Assembly (NCBI GenBank): GCA_035627915.1
Contig: DASPKT010000275.1
Location: forward strand, 1-17,499
DNA length: 17,499 nt
Direction: 5' to 3'
DNA from: DASPKT01 sp035627915
GTDB lineage: Bacteria > Pseudomonadota > Alphaproteobacteria > Azospirillales > Azospirillaceae
Position numbers and translations under genes: made by a program. The notes under the pieces are model-generated. The model saw only the letters and a list, made by a program, of their open reading frames with translations, was not told the origin of the DNA and ran no database searches. Below are positions 1 to 7,505 of this stretch, piece after piece. Position 1 is the first letter of the stretch. Each line of letters begins with the position of its first letter.

Positions 1-441
1 CTGGCGATGACGGCGCTCGCGGCGCTCGGGGCGGCTCCCGCCGCCCGGGCCGCGGGCACGGTCGTGCTGAAGGGGACGATGGTGACGAACTGCGGCGTGG
101 TGGTGGACGACCTGAACGCCACGGTCAACCTGACGGGCGGCAGCACCAACCTGAACGTCGCCACGGTCGGCGAGAAGTGCAACGACAAGGACGGCTACAC
201 CGTCACCGTCACCTCGGCCAACGGCGGCGCTTTGGTGAACGCCGCCGGCACGCGCGCACCCTACACCGCCAGCTACAGCGGCGTCTCCGGCCGCTCCCTG
301 GCGACGCCGCTGGTGCTGACCCGGACCAAGGACCAGAAGAGCTTCGTCTACCGGAACTTCACGGTGACCCTGCCGCCCAACGCCCAGCTGACGGCCGGCA
401 GCTACGTCGACACCATCACGATCACGCTTGCCGCCCGCTAG
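1..441 (+). CDS. Secreted coat-U/pilin-like protein, 5' end outside window
   Basis: The reading frame is open to the left edge, so the gene is probably cut. The first visible ATG (position 7) is followed by only the hydrophobic part of a signal peptide, with no basic n-region, and an Ala-x-Ala type cleavage site before the mature start AAGTVVLKG. The mature part is about 125 residues, rich in Thr, Val, Asn and Gly, with alternating beta-strand patterns and two cysteines (about residues 29 and 58) that could form one disulfide. It ends in GSYVDTITITLAAR, the terminal-strand pattern of spore-coat-U (SCPU) and fimbrial-type beta sandwiches. By family knowledge such proteins are exported and often assembled by a chaperone-usher system; no usher or chaperone is visible here, though one could lie upstream. 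The family call is inference from fold-like patterns; export is well supported. Confidence 0.6.
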   Translation: MAMTALAALGAAPAARAAGTVVLKGTMVTNCGVVVDDLNATVNLTGGSTNLNVATVGEKCNDKDGYTVTVTSANGGALVNAAGTRAPYTASYSGVSGRSLATPLVLTRTKDQKSFVYRNFTVTLPPNAQLTAGSYVDTITITLAAR

Positions 442-486
442 CCTTCCGGCGCGGGCGGCGGGCACTATCACGCTTGCCGCCCGCTA
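417..486. repeat. Duplicated 3' tail of the first gene (24-bp direct repeat)
   Basis: Positions 417-440 and 463-486 match at 23 of 24 bases, and 421-440 and 467-486 are identical. The first copy encodes the last residues (ITLAA and part of the Arg codon) of the coat-U-like protein up to its TAG; the second copy repeats this after the stop, where the corresponding triplet would be TAA. The period is 46 bp. Between the copies, 451-459 (gcgggcggc) is complementary both to 430-438 and to 476-484, so either of two 9-bp hairpins can form. This could act as a terminator, although there is no T-run. Confidence 0.8.
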
Positions 487-702
487 ACCCCCGGGCCGTG
501 CCGCGGGCGGGCAGGGCGGCGGCGATGCCAACCCCAGCCGCTTCGCCTCCAGGAACGGACGGGACAGCGCGGCCGAGCCCTGCTCGGGCGAAGGCGCGGT
601 GCCGGAGGCCAGCACGGCGACGCCGCCCAGGATGCCCAGCAGCAGCCCGGCCACGGCCGCCAAGCCGCGCCGGTCCTCCCTGATCTGGCCGTGGTGGCGC
701 AT
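484..702 (-). CDS. Small single-pass membrane protein, unknown function
   Basis: This short frame encodes 72 residues. It starts with a basic, polar segment (MRHHGQIREDRRG), continues with one strongly hydrophobic stretch at about residues 14-33 (LAAVAGLLLGILGGVAVLAS), and ends in a Pro/Ala-rich tail. The layout suggests one membrane anchor or an uncleaved signal, with the N-terminus in the cytoplasm. The start at 702 is preceded by GGAAGGA at a normal distance. It lies 33 bp behind the DUF1194 gene on the same strand and probably closes that operon. I recognise no family. High GC makes spurious open frames common, and a 79-residue frame overlaps here, but the ribosome site and clean hydrophobic helix favour this one. 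Confidence 0.5.
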   Translation of the reverse strand: MRHHGQIREDRRGLAAVAGLLLGILGGVAVLASGTAPSPEQGSAALSRPFLEAKRLGLASPPPCPPAARPGG

Positions 703-735
703 GGCATCCTTCCCCGGCCCGATCCACAGGGGCCC

Positions 736-1428
736 TCAGGCGATCTCCGTCACCAGCTTGGCCAGGAAGGCCTCGGCGAAGCTGGCGCGGTTCTCCGCGG
801 TGCGGACGAAGGCGTCGTCGCCGGCGATGACGCCGTCCGCATAGTACTGCTCCAGCCAGTCGTACTCGTCCAGGATGGCGAGCGCGTTGACCGTGATGCC
901 GGCGGCGTCCGCGAAGGCGCGGGCGCTGGGCAGGTCCACCCCGGCGTTGCTGAAGCCGTTGCTGACCAGGTCGATCTTGCGCTTGGCGGCGTCGAAGGGG
1001 CAGCGGTCCAGCAGGCGTACCCCCTGTACGACGGCGTTGCCGATGGCGGTGCTGCCGCCCATGAAGACGCCGGGCACCGCGTCGATGGCGTCGGCCACGC
1101 GCGCCGCGTCGGCGGCGTCGTGCACCGGCGTCCAGGGCAGCAGCGTGGCGAAGGCGTCGGGGCCGGCGAACTGGGCCAGCGCCACCGCGACCCGGCCGCG
1201 CGCCCCGCCGGCGATGGCCTCCGCCACGGCCGGGTGGCGGAAGGCGGCGGCATGCCCCTCCAGCTGGAAGGCGAGCGTGCCCTTGCTGATGCTGGCCGAG
1301 GCGTCGACCATCATCAGCAGCGCCAGGTCGACGGGCTCCCCCGCCGGCCGGGCGAGCGCCGCCCCCGGCAGCAGCGGGGCCGCCGCCAGGCCGGCCAGCA
1401 GCGTCCTGCGATCGATGCGCATTGCCAA
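736..1428 (-). CDS. DUF1194 von Willebrand factor A-domain protein, exported
   Basis: The 230-residue product starts with a twin-arginine-like leader (DRRTLLAGLAAAPLLPGAALA), which suggests Tat or Sec export to the periplasm. A vWA domain follows. Its metal-ion adhesion site is visible as D42-x-S44-x-S46, with the later site elements in MGGSTAIGN and RKIDLVSNG. Length and order agree with the DUF1194 family, common in alphaproteobacteria; its molecular role is unknown. The frame starts at a TTG (1428) with GCAGGGA 7 bases upstream; an ATG at 1422 is the alternative, with a less well placed ribosome site. The start is only 3 bases past the mutY stop, so the two are probably translationally coupled. 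The link to mutY may be only operonic. Family call is firm, function unknown. Confidence 0.85.
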   Translation of the reverse strand: MAMRIDRRTLLAGLAAAPLLPGAALARPAGEPVDLALLMMVDASASISKGTLAFQLEGHAAAFRHPAVAEAIAGGARGRVAVALAQFAGPDAFATLLPWTPVHDAADAARVADAIDAVPGVFMGGSTAIGNAVVQGVRLLDRCPFDAAKRKIDLVSNGFSNAGVDLPSARAFADAAGITVNALAILDEYDWLEQYYADGVIAGDDAFVRTAENRASFAEAFLAKLVTEIA

Positions 1429-1431
1429 GTG

Positions 1432-2532
1432 CTAGTCCCTGCCTTCGTGCGCCAGGGCGTGGCGCAGCACCTTCACCATGACCGTCGGCAGCGCGTGGTC
1501 GGACAGGCGGTCCAGCGGGACCCAGACGCCGTCCGCCCGCTCCCACCCCGCCCCGGCGACGCCGCGGACCAGCTGAAGCTCCAGGTGAAAATGGGTGAAT
1601 GTATGGCGCACCAGCCCGGGCAGCGCCCGCCACTCCGCCGCGACGGGCGCCCAGCCGAGCGCCCGGTTCAGCGCCAGCGCCGGCCCCGGCTCCCAGGCGG
1701 AGGAGGGCACTTCCATCATTCCGCCCAGCAGCCCCTCCTCGGGCCGGCGGCGCAGCAGCACCTCGCCGCGCGGGTTCAGAGTCCAGAAGGCGACGCCGCG
1801 GCGGACCGGCTTCTCCGCCTTCTCCGCCTTGGCCGGCAGCGCCTCCTGGATGCCGGCGGCGTTGGCGGTGCAGTCGGGCGACCAGGGGCAGAGCAGGCAT
1901 TTCGGCCGGCGCGGCGTGCAGACGGTGGCCCCCAGGTCGAACAGCGCCTGGGTGTAGTCGCCGGGCCGCTCCTGCGGGACCAGGGTCGAGGCCAGCGCCT
2001 TCAGCCGCGGCTTGGCGCCGGGCAGCGGCTCCGACACGGCGAAGACGCGGGCCATCACCCGCTCCACGTTGCCGTCCATCGCGGTGGCCGGCCGGTCGAA
2101 GGCGATGGCGGCGACGGCGGCGGCGGTGTAGGCGCCGACGCCCGGAAGTTGCCGCAATGCCTCCTCATCCTCTGGGAAGCGGCCGCCGTGCTCGGACGCG
2201 ACGACCCGGGCGCAGCGGTGCAGGTTGCGCGCCCGGGCGTAGTAGCCGAGCCCGGCCCAGGCCCGCAGCACCTCGTCCAGCTCGGCTGCGGCGAGGTCGC
2301 GGACGGTGGGCCAGCGGTCGAGGAAGGCTTGGAAATAGGGGCCGACGGTGGCGACGGTCGTCTGCTGCAGCATGATCTCCGACAGCCAGACCCGATACGG
2401 GTCCGCCCGCCCGCCGGGCGGTGAGCGCCAGGGCAGGACGCGCCGGTGGCGGTCGTACCAGTCCAGCAGCCGCGCCGCCATGGAGGCGCCGCCCGCGGCG
2501 GGAGTGGGAGAATTCTCGGACGGGGCAACCAT
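1432..2532 (-). CDS. mutY: Adenine DNA glycosylase MutY
   Basis: MutY removes adenine paired with 8-oxoguanine, preventing G:C to T:A mutation. Counting from the start at 2532 (366 residues), the catalytic Glu is E52 in SEIMLQQT, the helix-hairpin-helix with its GVG turn is LPGVGAYTAAA (129-139), and the catalytic Asp is D153 in AMDGNVERV. The spacing of 101 residues between the two acids equals that of the E. coli enzyme. Four cysteines C205-x6-C212-x2-C215-x5-C221 hold the 4Fe-4S cluster. A C-terminal NUDIX-like domain (about 235-366) with HTFTHFHLEL recognises 8-oxoguanine. The frame extends to an ATG at 2595, which has GAGGT 6 bases upstream but would overlap the divergent DUF721 start by 2 bases. 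I chose 2532 because the family does not need the extra residues; the start is uncertain, the function is not. Confidence 0.96.
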   Translation of the reverse strand: MVAPSENSPTPAAGGASMAARLLDWYDRHRRVLPWRSPPGGRADPYRVWLSEIMLQQTTVATVGPYFQAFLDRWPTVRDLAAAELDEVLRAWAGLGYYARARNLHRCARVVASEHGGRFPEDEEALRQLPGVGAYTAAAVAAIAFDRPATAMDGNVERVMARVFAVSEPLPGAKPRLKALASTLVPQERPGDYTQALFDLGATVCTPRRPKCLLCPWSPDCTANAAGIQEALPAKAEKAEKPVRRGVAFWTLNPRGEVLLRRRPEEGLLGGMMEVPSSAWEPGPALALNRALGWAPVAAEWRALPGLVRHTFTHFHLELQLVRGVAGAGWERADGVWVPLDRLSDHALPTVMVKVLRHALAHEGRD

Positions 2533-2593
2533 GCCCTGGTCTTGCACGCCCGCAAGTGCTTTAACAAGCCCCGTCCGTCCGGAGCGCTTCACC
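2533..2593. promoter_or_regulatory. Divergent promoter region between mutY and the DUF721 gene
   Basis: This 61-bp gap between the divergent mutY and DUF721 starts contains the least GC-rich bases nearby (gtgctttaacaag, 2556-2568), next to a small inverted repeat, cttgc/gcaag at 2541-2545 and 2552-2556. It must hold promoters for one or both genes, but no spacing-correct pair of -35 and -10 boxes is convincing on either strand. If mutY starts at 2595, this DNA is also coding. Confidence 0.35.
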
Positions 2594-3064
2594 ATGTCGG
2601 GACCTCATCGTCTGGGCCGCCACGTAACCGCCATCGCCGGCAAGGCGCTGGGACGGGCGGGGCTCGCCTTCGGGGCGCTGATCACCGACTGGCCCGCCAT
2701 CGTGGGAGAGCGGCTCGCCTCCCAGACGGCGCCGGCCCGCCTCCAGTTCCCCAAGGGCCGGCGGGAGGACGCGGTCCTGTACGTCGCCGCCACCTCGGGC
2801 CCCGCTGCCCTGCTGGTCCAGCACGAGGAGCCTCAGCTGCTCCAGCGCATCAACGGCTTCTTCGGCTACCGCGCCGTGTCCCGCATCAAGCTGGTGCCGG
2901 CGGGGCCGTCCTCCAAGCCCGCGGCGCGCGCCGTGGTCCCGCGCCGGTTGTCGCCCACGGAGGAGAAGTCGGTGATCGAGCGGACCCAGGCGGTTCCCGA
3001 CCCGGAGGTCAGGGCGGCCCTTGAACGGCTTGGCCGCGCCGTGGCCGGATCGAAGGGGCGCTGA
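2594..3064 (+). CDS. DUF721 / DciA-like protein (candidate replicative helicase loader)
   Basis: The 156-residue product carries the DUF721 pattern in its N-terminal two-thirds: an N-terminal helix, then ITDWPAIVGERLASQTAPARLQF, then the strand-rich DAVLYVAATSGPAALLVQHEEPQLLQRINGFFGYRAVSRIKLV. In bacteria lacking DnaC or DnaI, DUF721 proteins (DciA) help load the replicative helicase DnaB; whether this one does is inference from family. The C-terminal third is charged and probably flexible. The ATG at 2594 has GGAG 9 bases upstream. It is divergent from mutY and is followed by dsbA-like and smc, an arrangement I recognise from other alphaproteobacteria. A helicase loader and a condensin near each other would both serve chromosome replication and segregation, but co-location does not prove a link. 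Confidence 0.85.
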   Translation: MSGPHRLGRHVTAIAGKALGRAGLAFGALITDWPAIVGERLASQTAPARLQFPKGRREDAVLYVAATSGPAALLVQHEEPQLLQRINGFFGYRAVSRIKLVPAGPSSKPAARAVVPRRLSPTEEKSVIERTQAVPDPEVRAALERLGRAVAGSKGR

Positions 3065-3082
3065 TGGGCGCCGGACCAAGCC

Positions 3083-3112
3083 TTGCGGGGCACCCCGCAC
3101 GGATTCTATAAT
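3083..3112 (+). promoter_or_regulatory. Sigma-70-type promoter for the dsbA-like gene
   Basis: A perfect TATAAT lies at 3107-3112, with TTGCGG at 3083-3088 and an 18-bp spacer. Such an A/T box is conspicuous in this GC-rich DNA. Transcription should begin near 3119-3120, only a few bases before the ATG at 3126 and about 20 before the TTG at 3141. An inverted repeat, TGCGGGG-CA-CCCCGCA (3084-3099), covers the -35 box and the start of the spacer and could be an operator, or a weak terminator of the preceding gene. Confidence 0.65.
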
Positions 3113-3140
3113 TCCAAGATATTGTATGGAGGACGTGACC

Positions 3141-3803
3141 TTGCGCCGATATGTACTCCGCAGCCTGCTCGCCGCCGCCGGTGCGCTGGCGCTGTCGGCC
3201 GCGCTGCCCGCCCTGTCCGGCACCGCCGCCGCCCAGACGGCCCCCGCCATCGACCTCGCCGCCGCCACGTCGGAGCGGGTGATGGGCGACCCGAAGGCGC
3301 CGGTGACGATCATCGAGTACGCCTCGCTGACCTGCCCGCACTGCGCCGCCTTCCATGAGACGGTGCTGCCCAAGCTGAAGGCGGACTTCGTCGACACCGG
3401 CCAGGTGCGCTTCATCTTCCGCGATTTCCCGCTGGACGCGCTGGCGCTGCGCGCCGCCATGGTCGCCCGCTGCATGCCGCCGGACCGCTACTTCCCCATG
3501 CTGTCGGCCCTGTTCAAGACCCAGCGCGCCTGGGCGACCGCCGCCGACCCGGGCAAGGCGATGGCCCAGACCGCCAAGCTGGGCGGCATGTCGGACGCCC
3601 AGTTCCAGGCCTGCGTGACCAACCAGCAGCTCCAGCAGAGCGTGGCGCAGAGCCGCCTGACCGGCATCCAGAAGTACAACGTGACCGGCACGCCCAGCTT
3701 CTACGACGGCGACGGCAACCAGCTGTTCGAGGTCGTCCCGACCTACGAGCAGTTCGTGGAGAAGCTGGTGGCGCTGGGTGCCAAGAAGCCCGCGGCGAAG
3801 TAG
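3141..3803 (+). CDS. DsbA-family thiol:disulfide oxidoreductase, periplasmic
   Basis: The 220-residue product begins RRYVLRSLLAAAGALALSAA and has a Sec-type cleavage site near TAAA-Q (about residue 31). The mature protein has a thioredoxin fold with helical insert: active site C65-P-H-C68, and the cis-proline loop VTGTPSF with P185. It should introduce or shuffle disulfides in exported proteins. The Cys-Pro-His-Cys site is that of DsbA. I chose the TTG at 3141 because GGAGG (3128-3132) sits 8 bases before it, and the TATAAT promoter would leave almost no leader ahead of the ATG at 3126 (the alternative start, adding MEDVT). The smc gene follows 36 bp later and may be co-transcribed. This dsbA-like gene before smc is a recurrent alphaproteobacterial neighbour pair; the reason is unknown to me. 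Confidence 0.92.
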   Translation: MRRYVLRSLLAAAGALALSAALPALSGTAAAQTAPAIDLAAATSERVMGDPKAPVTIIEYASLTCPHCAAFHETVLPKLKADFVDTGQVRFIFRDFPLDALALRAAMVARCMPPDRYFPMLSALFKTQRAWATAADPGKAMAQTAKLGGMSDAQFQACVTNQQLQQSVAQSRLTGIQKYNVTGTPSFYDGDGNQLFEVVPTYEQFVEKLVALGAKKPAAK

Positions 3804-3839
3804 CGGCCGGACCAGAAGGCAAGGGCAGGGCGCGTCCCC

Positions 3840-6800
3840 GTGCAGTTCACCAAGCTCCGCATCTCCGGCTTCAAGTCGTTCGTCGACCCGACCGAGCTCG
3901 TCATCGAGCCCGGCATGACCGGCGTCGTCGGCCCGAACGGCTGCGGCAAGTCGAACCTCGTCGAGGCCCTGCGCTGGGCCATGGGCGAGACCTCGGCGAA
4001 GAAGATGCGCGGCGAGGACATGGACGACGTCATCTTCGGCGGCACGGCGACGCGCCCCGCCCGCAACATCTGCGAGGTGGTGCTGCACCTCGACAATTCC
4101 GGCCGCACCGCGCCGGCCGGCTTCAACGAGCACGACGAGCTGGAGGTCAGCCGCAGGATCGAGCGCGGTTCCGGCTCCGACTACCGCATCAACGGCCGCG
4201 GCGTGCGCGCCCGCGACGTGCAGCTGCTGTTCGCCGACAACGCGTCGGGCGCCAACTCGCCCGCCCTGGTCAGCCAGGGGCGCATCGGCTCCATCATCAA
4301 CGCCAGGCCCGGCGACCGCCGCATGCTGCTGGAGGAGGCCGCCGGCATCACCGGCCTGCACTCCCGCCGGCACGAGGCGGAGCTGCGGCTGCGGGCGGCC
4401 GAGACCAACCTGACGCGCCTCGACGACGTCATCGGCACCATGGAGGCGCAGCTCCTGAACCTGCGCAAGCAGGCCCGCCAGGCCTCGCGCTACCGGAACC
4501 TGCAGGAGCACATCCGCCGGGCCGAGGCGATGCTGCTGCACCTGAAGTGGACCGCCGCCGAGGGCCAGCTGAGCCGCGCGCTCGCCGCCTTCGAGCAGGC
4601 GGAGGGGGCGGTGCGCGCCCTCATGCTGGAGGTCACCCAGTCCACCACCAAGCGCACCGACATGGCCGCCGGGCTCCAGCCCAAGCGCCAGGCCGAGGCC
4701 GCTGCCGCCGCGGCGCTGCAGCGGCTGGTGCTGGCGCGCGAGCAGCTGGACACCGAGGAGCGCCGGGCGCAGGAGGCCATGTCCACGCTCCAGCGCCGCC
4801 TCGCCCAGATCGACGGCGACCTGGAGCGCGAGCGGTCGCTGGCGGCCGACGCCAGCGGCGCCATCGAGCGGCTGTCGGAGGAGCGCGCCCACATCGCCGA
4901 GGCCCAGGCCGAGGAGAGCCTGCTGGAGGAGGAGGCGCGCGGCGCCCACCTGGAGGCCAAGGACGCGGTGGAGGCGCTCGACCGCGAGCTGACCCGCGCC
5001 ACCGAGCGCATCGCCGCCGAGGAGGCCCGGCGCGCCGCGCTGCTGCGCCAGGCGCAGGAGCTGGAAGGTCGCCTCGCCACCGCCAGGCGCCGCATGGACG
5101 AGCAGCAGGCCCAGCGCCGCCAGCTCGAGGAGGAGAGCGGGGCGCGGGGCGCGCTGGAAGAGGCCGAGGCCGCCGTGGCGGAGGCCGAGGAGCGGCTGGA
5201 GATGGCCAAGGTCGCCGCCGAGGAGGCGGAGCAGGCCAAGGCCGCGGCCGAGCGCGCCGCCGAGGAGGCGCGCGCCGCCGGTTCCGCCCAGCAGGTCCAG
5301 GCGCGCGAGGCGATGAACGCCGCGGAGAGCCACCGGGCCAAGCTGAAGGCGGAGGCCGACGGCCTCGCCCGGCTGCTGAAGACCGGTGCCTCGGACCTGT
5401 TCCCGCCGCTGATCGACGCGGTGAAGGTGAAGTCCGGCTACGAGCCGGCGCTGGCCGCGGCCCTGGGCGACGACCTGACGGCCCCGCTGGACGAGGCGGC
5501 GCCGGTGCATTGGCGCGACCTGGGCGCGCTGGATGCCGACGCCCCGCTGCCCGAGGGGGCGGAGCCGCTGTCGAGGTTCGTGAAGGCGCCGCCCGCCCTG
5601 GCGCGCTGCCTGTCGCAGGTCGGCGTGGTCGAGGACGCGGTGGCCGGCGACCGGGCGGCCAAGGCCTTGCGGCCCGGCCAGATCGTCGTCACCCGCCATG
5701 GCGGCGCTTGGCGCTGGGACGGCCTTACCACCGTCGCCGGCGCCCCCACCGCGGCGGCCGAGCGGCTGCGCCAGCGCAACCGGCTGGCCGAGCTGGAGGG
5801 CGAGCTGGAGGAGGCCGACGCGCGGCTGGCCGAGGCGAAGGCCGCCTTCGACGCCGTGCGCGACGCCGCGGAGGAGCGCGTGGCCGCCGCCCGCGCCGCG
5901 GTCGACCAGGCCGCCGCCCGCGACCGCCAGTCGCGCGAGGCCGTGCGCCTGGCCTTCGCCGCGGCGGGGCAGGCGCGCGACCGCCAGGCGCGCCAGGCCC
6001 AGGCCGCCGCGGCGCTGGCCTCCCGCCTCGCCGCCGTCATGGAGCAGATCGAGCGGCTGGAGAGCGACCGCGCCGAGCTGGCGGCCCAGGCCGAGGAGGC
6101 CCGGATGCTGGTCGAGGAGCTGCCCGACCCCTCGGAGGGCCGCGGGCAGGTGGCGGAGCTGCGCGCCACCCTGGCCGAGAAGCGCGCCGCCCAGGCGGAG
6201 CGGCAGAACGCGCTGGACCGGCTGGTGCGCGAGGCCGCCGCCCGGCGCCAGCGCCTGTCCGCCATCGAGCAGGAGGAGCTGTCCTGGAAGCGCCGCCTGG
6301 ACGGCACCGGCGGGCGGCTGTCGGAGCTGGAGGAGCGCGCGCTCGAGGCGCGCGAGGAGCTGGAGCGCCTGGCGTCGCGCCCGGCGGAGATCGAGGAGGA
6401 CCGCGTCCGCCTGCTGGACCGCATCGCCGAGGCCGAGCGCGTGCGCCGCCGCGCCGCCGACGAGCTGGCGGAGCTGGAGGGCCAGCTCTCCGAGACGGAG
6501 CGGCGGCTGAAGACGGCCGAATCCCAGCTCTCCGACGCGCGCGAGGCCCGCGCGCATGCCGAGGCCGCCGTGGGCGGGGCCAAGCAGGCGATGGAGGCTT
6601 TGCGCGAGCGCATCGCCGAGCGCATCGACTGCGAGCCGGGCCGCGTGCTGGAAGTCGCCGACATCGAGCCCGGCGAGGAGATGCCGGACGCGGCGGCGGT
6701 GGAGCACCGGCTGGAGCGGCTGGTGGCGGAGCGGGAGAACATGGGCCCCGTCAACCTGCGCGCCGAGCAGGAGGTCGAGGAGCTCGAGCAGCAGATCACC

Positions 6801-7367
6801 GTCATGAAGACGGAGCGCGAGGACCTGGTCGCCGCCATCGCCCGGCTGCGCCAGGGCATCTCCAGCCTGAACCGCGAGGCGCGCGAGCGGCTGCTGGCCA
6901 GCTTCTCCAAGGTGGACGCGCACTTCCAGGAGCTGTTCACGACGCTGTTCGGCGGCGGCCGCGCCTACCTGAAGCTGACCGAGGCGGAGGACCCGCTGGA
7001 CGCCGGGCTGGAGATCTATGCCAGCCCGCCCGGCAAGAAGCTGCAGGTGCTCTCCCTACTGTCGGGCGGCGAGCAGGCGCTGACCGCGCTGGCGCTGCTG
7101 TTCGCGGTGTTCCTGTGCAACCCGGCGCCGATCTGCGTGCTGGACGAGGTGGACGCCCCGCTGGACGAGGCGAACGTCGGCCGCTTCTGCGACCTGGTGG
7201 AGCAGATGGCGCGGAACGGGCACACCCGCTTCCTCATCATCACCCACCACCGGCTGACCATGGCCCGCATGGACCGGCTGTTCGGCGTGACGATGGCCGA
7301 GCGCGGCGTCTCCACGCTGGTGTCCGTGGACCTCTCCCAGGCCGAGGAGCTGCGCGCGGCGGAGTGA
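3840..7367 (+). CDS. smc: Chromosome segregation ATPase SMC (condensin subunit)
   Basis: The 1175-residue product has normal bacterial SMC length and full architecture. The N-terminal head has Walker A G31-PNGCGKS-38 after the KLRISGFKSF start. A long coiled coil, very rich in Glu, Ala, Arg and Leu, spans about residues 165-510 and 650-1000. A hinge lies between (about 515-640, including GYEPALAAALGDDL). The C-terminal head has the signature LSGGEQ at 1074-1079 and Walker B CVLDEVDAPLD with D1102-E1103. SMC dimers with ScpA and ScpB extrude loops and help sister chromosomes separate; scpA and scpB are not in this window. It begins at GTG 3840, preceded by AGGGCAGGG. No frameshift or missing motif was seen. 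Reverse-strand open frames across it are GC-driven shadows. Confidence 0.98.
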   Translation: MQFTKLRISGFKSFVDPTELVIEPGMTGVVGPNGCGKSNLVEALRWAMGETSAKKMRGEDMDDVIFGGTATRPARNICEVVLHLDNSGRTAPAGFNEHDELEVSRRIERGSGSDYRINGRGVRARDVQLLFADNASGANSPALVSQGRIGSIINARPGDRRMLLEEAAGITGLHSRRHEAELRLRAAETNLTRLDDVIGTMEAQLLNLRKQARQASRYRNLQEHIRRAEAMLLHLKWTAAEGQLSRALAAFEQAEGAVRALMLEVTQSTTKRTDMAAGLQPKRQAEAAAAAALQRLVLAREQLDTEERRAQEAMSTLQRRLAQIDGDLERERSLAADASGAIERLSEERAHIAEAQAEESLLEEEARGAHLEAKDAVEALDRELTRATERIAAEEARRAALLRQAQELEGRLATARRRMDEQQAQRRQLEEESGARGALEEAEAAVAEAEERLEMAKVAAEEAEQAKAAAERAAEEARAAGSAQQVQAREAMNAAESHRAKLKAEADGLARLLKTGASDLFPPLIDAVKVKSGYEPALAAALGDDLTAPLDEAAPVHWRDLGALDADAPLPEGAEPLSRFVKAPPALARCLSQVGVVEDAVAGDRAAKALRPGQIVVTRHGGAWRWDGLTTVAGAPTAAAERLRQRNRLAELEGELEEADARLAEAKAAFDAVRDAAEERVAAARAAVDQAAARDRQSREAVRLAFAAAGQARDRQARQAQAAAALASRLAAVMEQIERLESDRAELAAQAEEARMLVEELPDPSEGRGQVAELRATLAEKRAAQAERQNALDRLVREAAARRQRLSAIEQEELSWKRRLDGTGGRLSELEERALEAREELERLASRPAEIEEDRVRLLDRIAEAERVRRRAADELAELEGQLSETERRLKTAESQLSDAREARAHAEAAVGGAKQAMEALRERIAERIDCEPGRVLEVADIEPGEEMPDAAAVEHRLERLVAERENMGPVNLRAEQEVEELEQQITVMKTEREDLVAAIARLRQGISSLNREARERLLASFSKVDAHFQELFTTLFGGGRAYLKLTEAEDPLDAGLEIYASPPGKKLQVLSLLSGGEQALTALALLFAVFLCNPAPICVLDEVDAPLDEANVGRFCDLVEQMARNGHTRFLIITHHRLTMARMDRLFGVTMAERGVSTLVSVDLSQAEELRAAE

Positions 7368-7403
7368 CGCGGCGCCACGGCGTTCCCGTCCCGTTCACGG
7401 CAC

Positions 7404-7480
7404 TTCCAACCAGGCGCGACCCGTACTAGATATTGGTGTTGGGGGGTTAGGACCCCGCGCGGCCGGTTGACCCCGCGCGG
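7404..7480 (+). promoter_or_regulatory. Leader of the lipoprotein gene: weak promoter and 12-bp direct repeat
   Basis: A possible promoter is TTCCAA (7404-7409), a 17-bp spacer and TAGATA (7427-7432), in the only A/T-rich part of the smc-lipoprotein gap. Downstream, gaccccgcgcgg occurs twice exactly, at 7451-7462 and 7469-7480 (18-bp period), within the presumed 5' leader. The repeat is direct observation; the promoter is a weak match. Confidence 0.35.
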
Positions 7481-7505
7481 GCGCCAGCCAGAGGAGCATC
7501 CGATC

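Noticed and set aside
468..707. Alternative 79-residue frame overlapping the small membrane protein
   Set aside because: Rich in Trp, Arg and Pro with no hydrophobic helix; its start gives poorer ribosome-site spacing than 702.
422..1900. Long minus-strand open frame of 492 codons overlapping the vWA and mutY genes
   Set aside because: It reads a different frame through two well-supported genes; the product is almost only Gly, Arg, Ala and Pro with no domain.
691..2424. Plus-strand open frame of 577 codons
   Set aside because: It is antisense to mutY and the vWA gene; a shadow of high-GC codon use with no recognisable motif.
3009..6923. Minus-strand open frame of about 1300 codons opposite smc
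   Set aside because: Stop-free only because of GC-rich coding on the other strand; the Leu/Gly/Arg/Ala composition mirrors the coiled-coil codons of SMC.
4547..7429. Plus-strand frame-shifted open frame of 960 codons inside smc
   Set aside because: Gly/Arg/Ala/Pro-only product from another frame of the same strand; SMC motifs are intact in the chosen frame.
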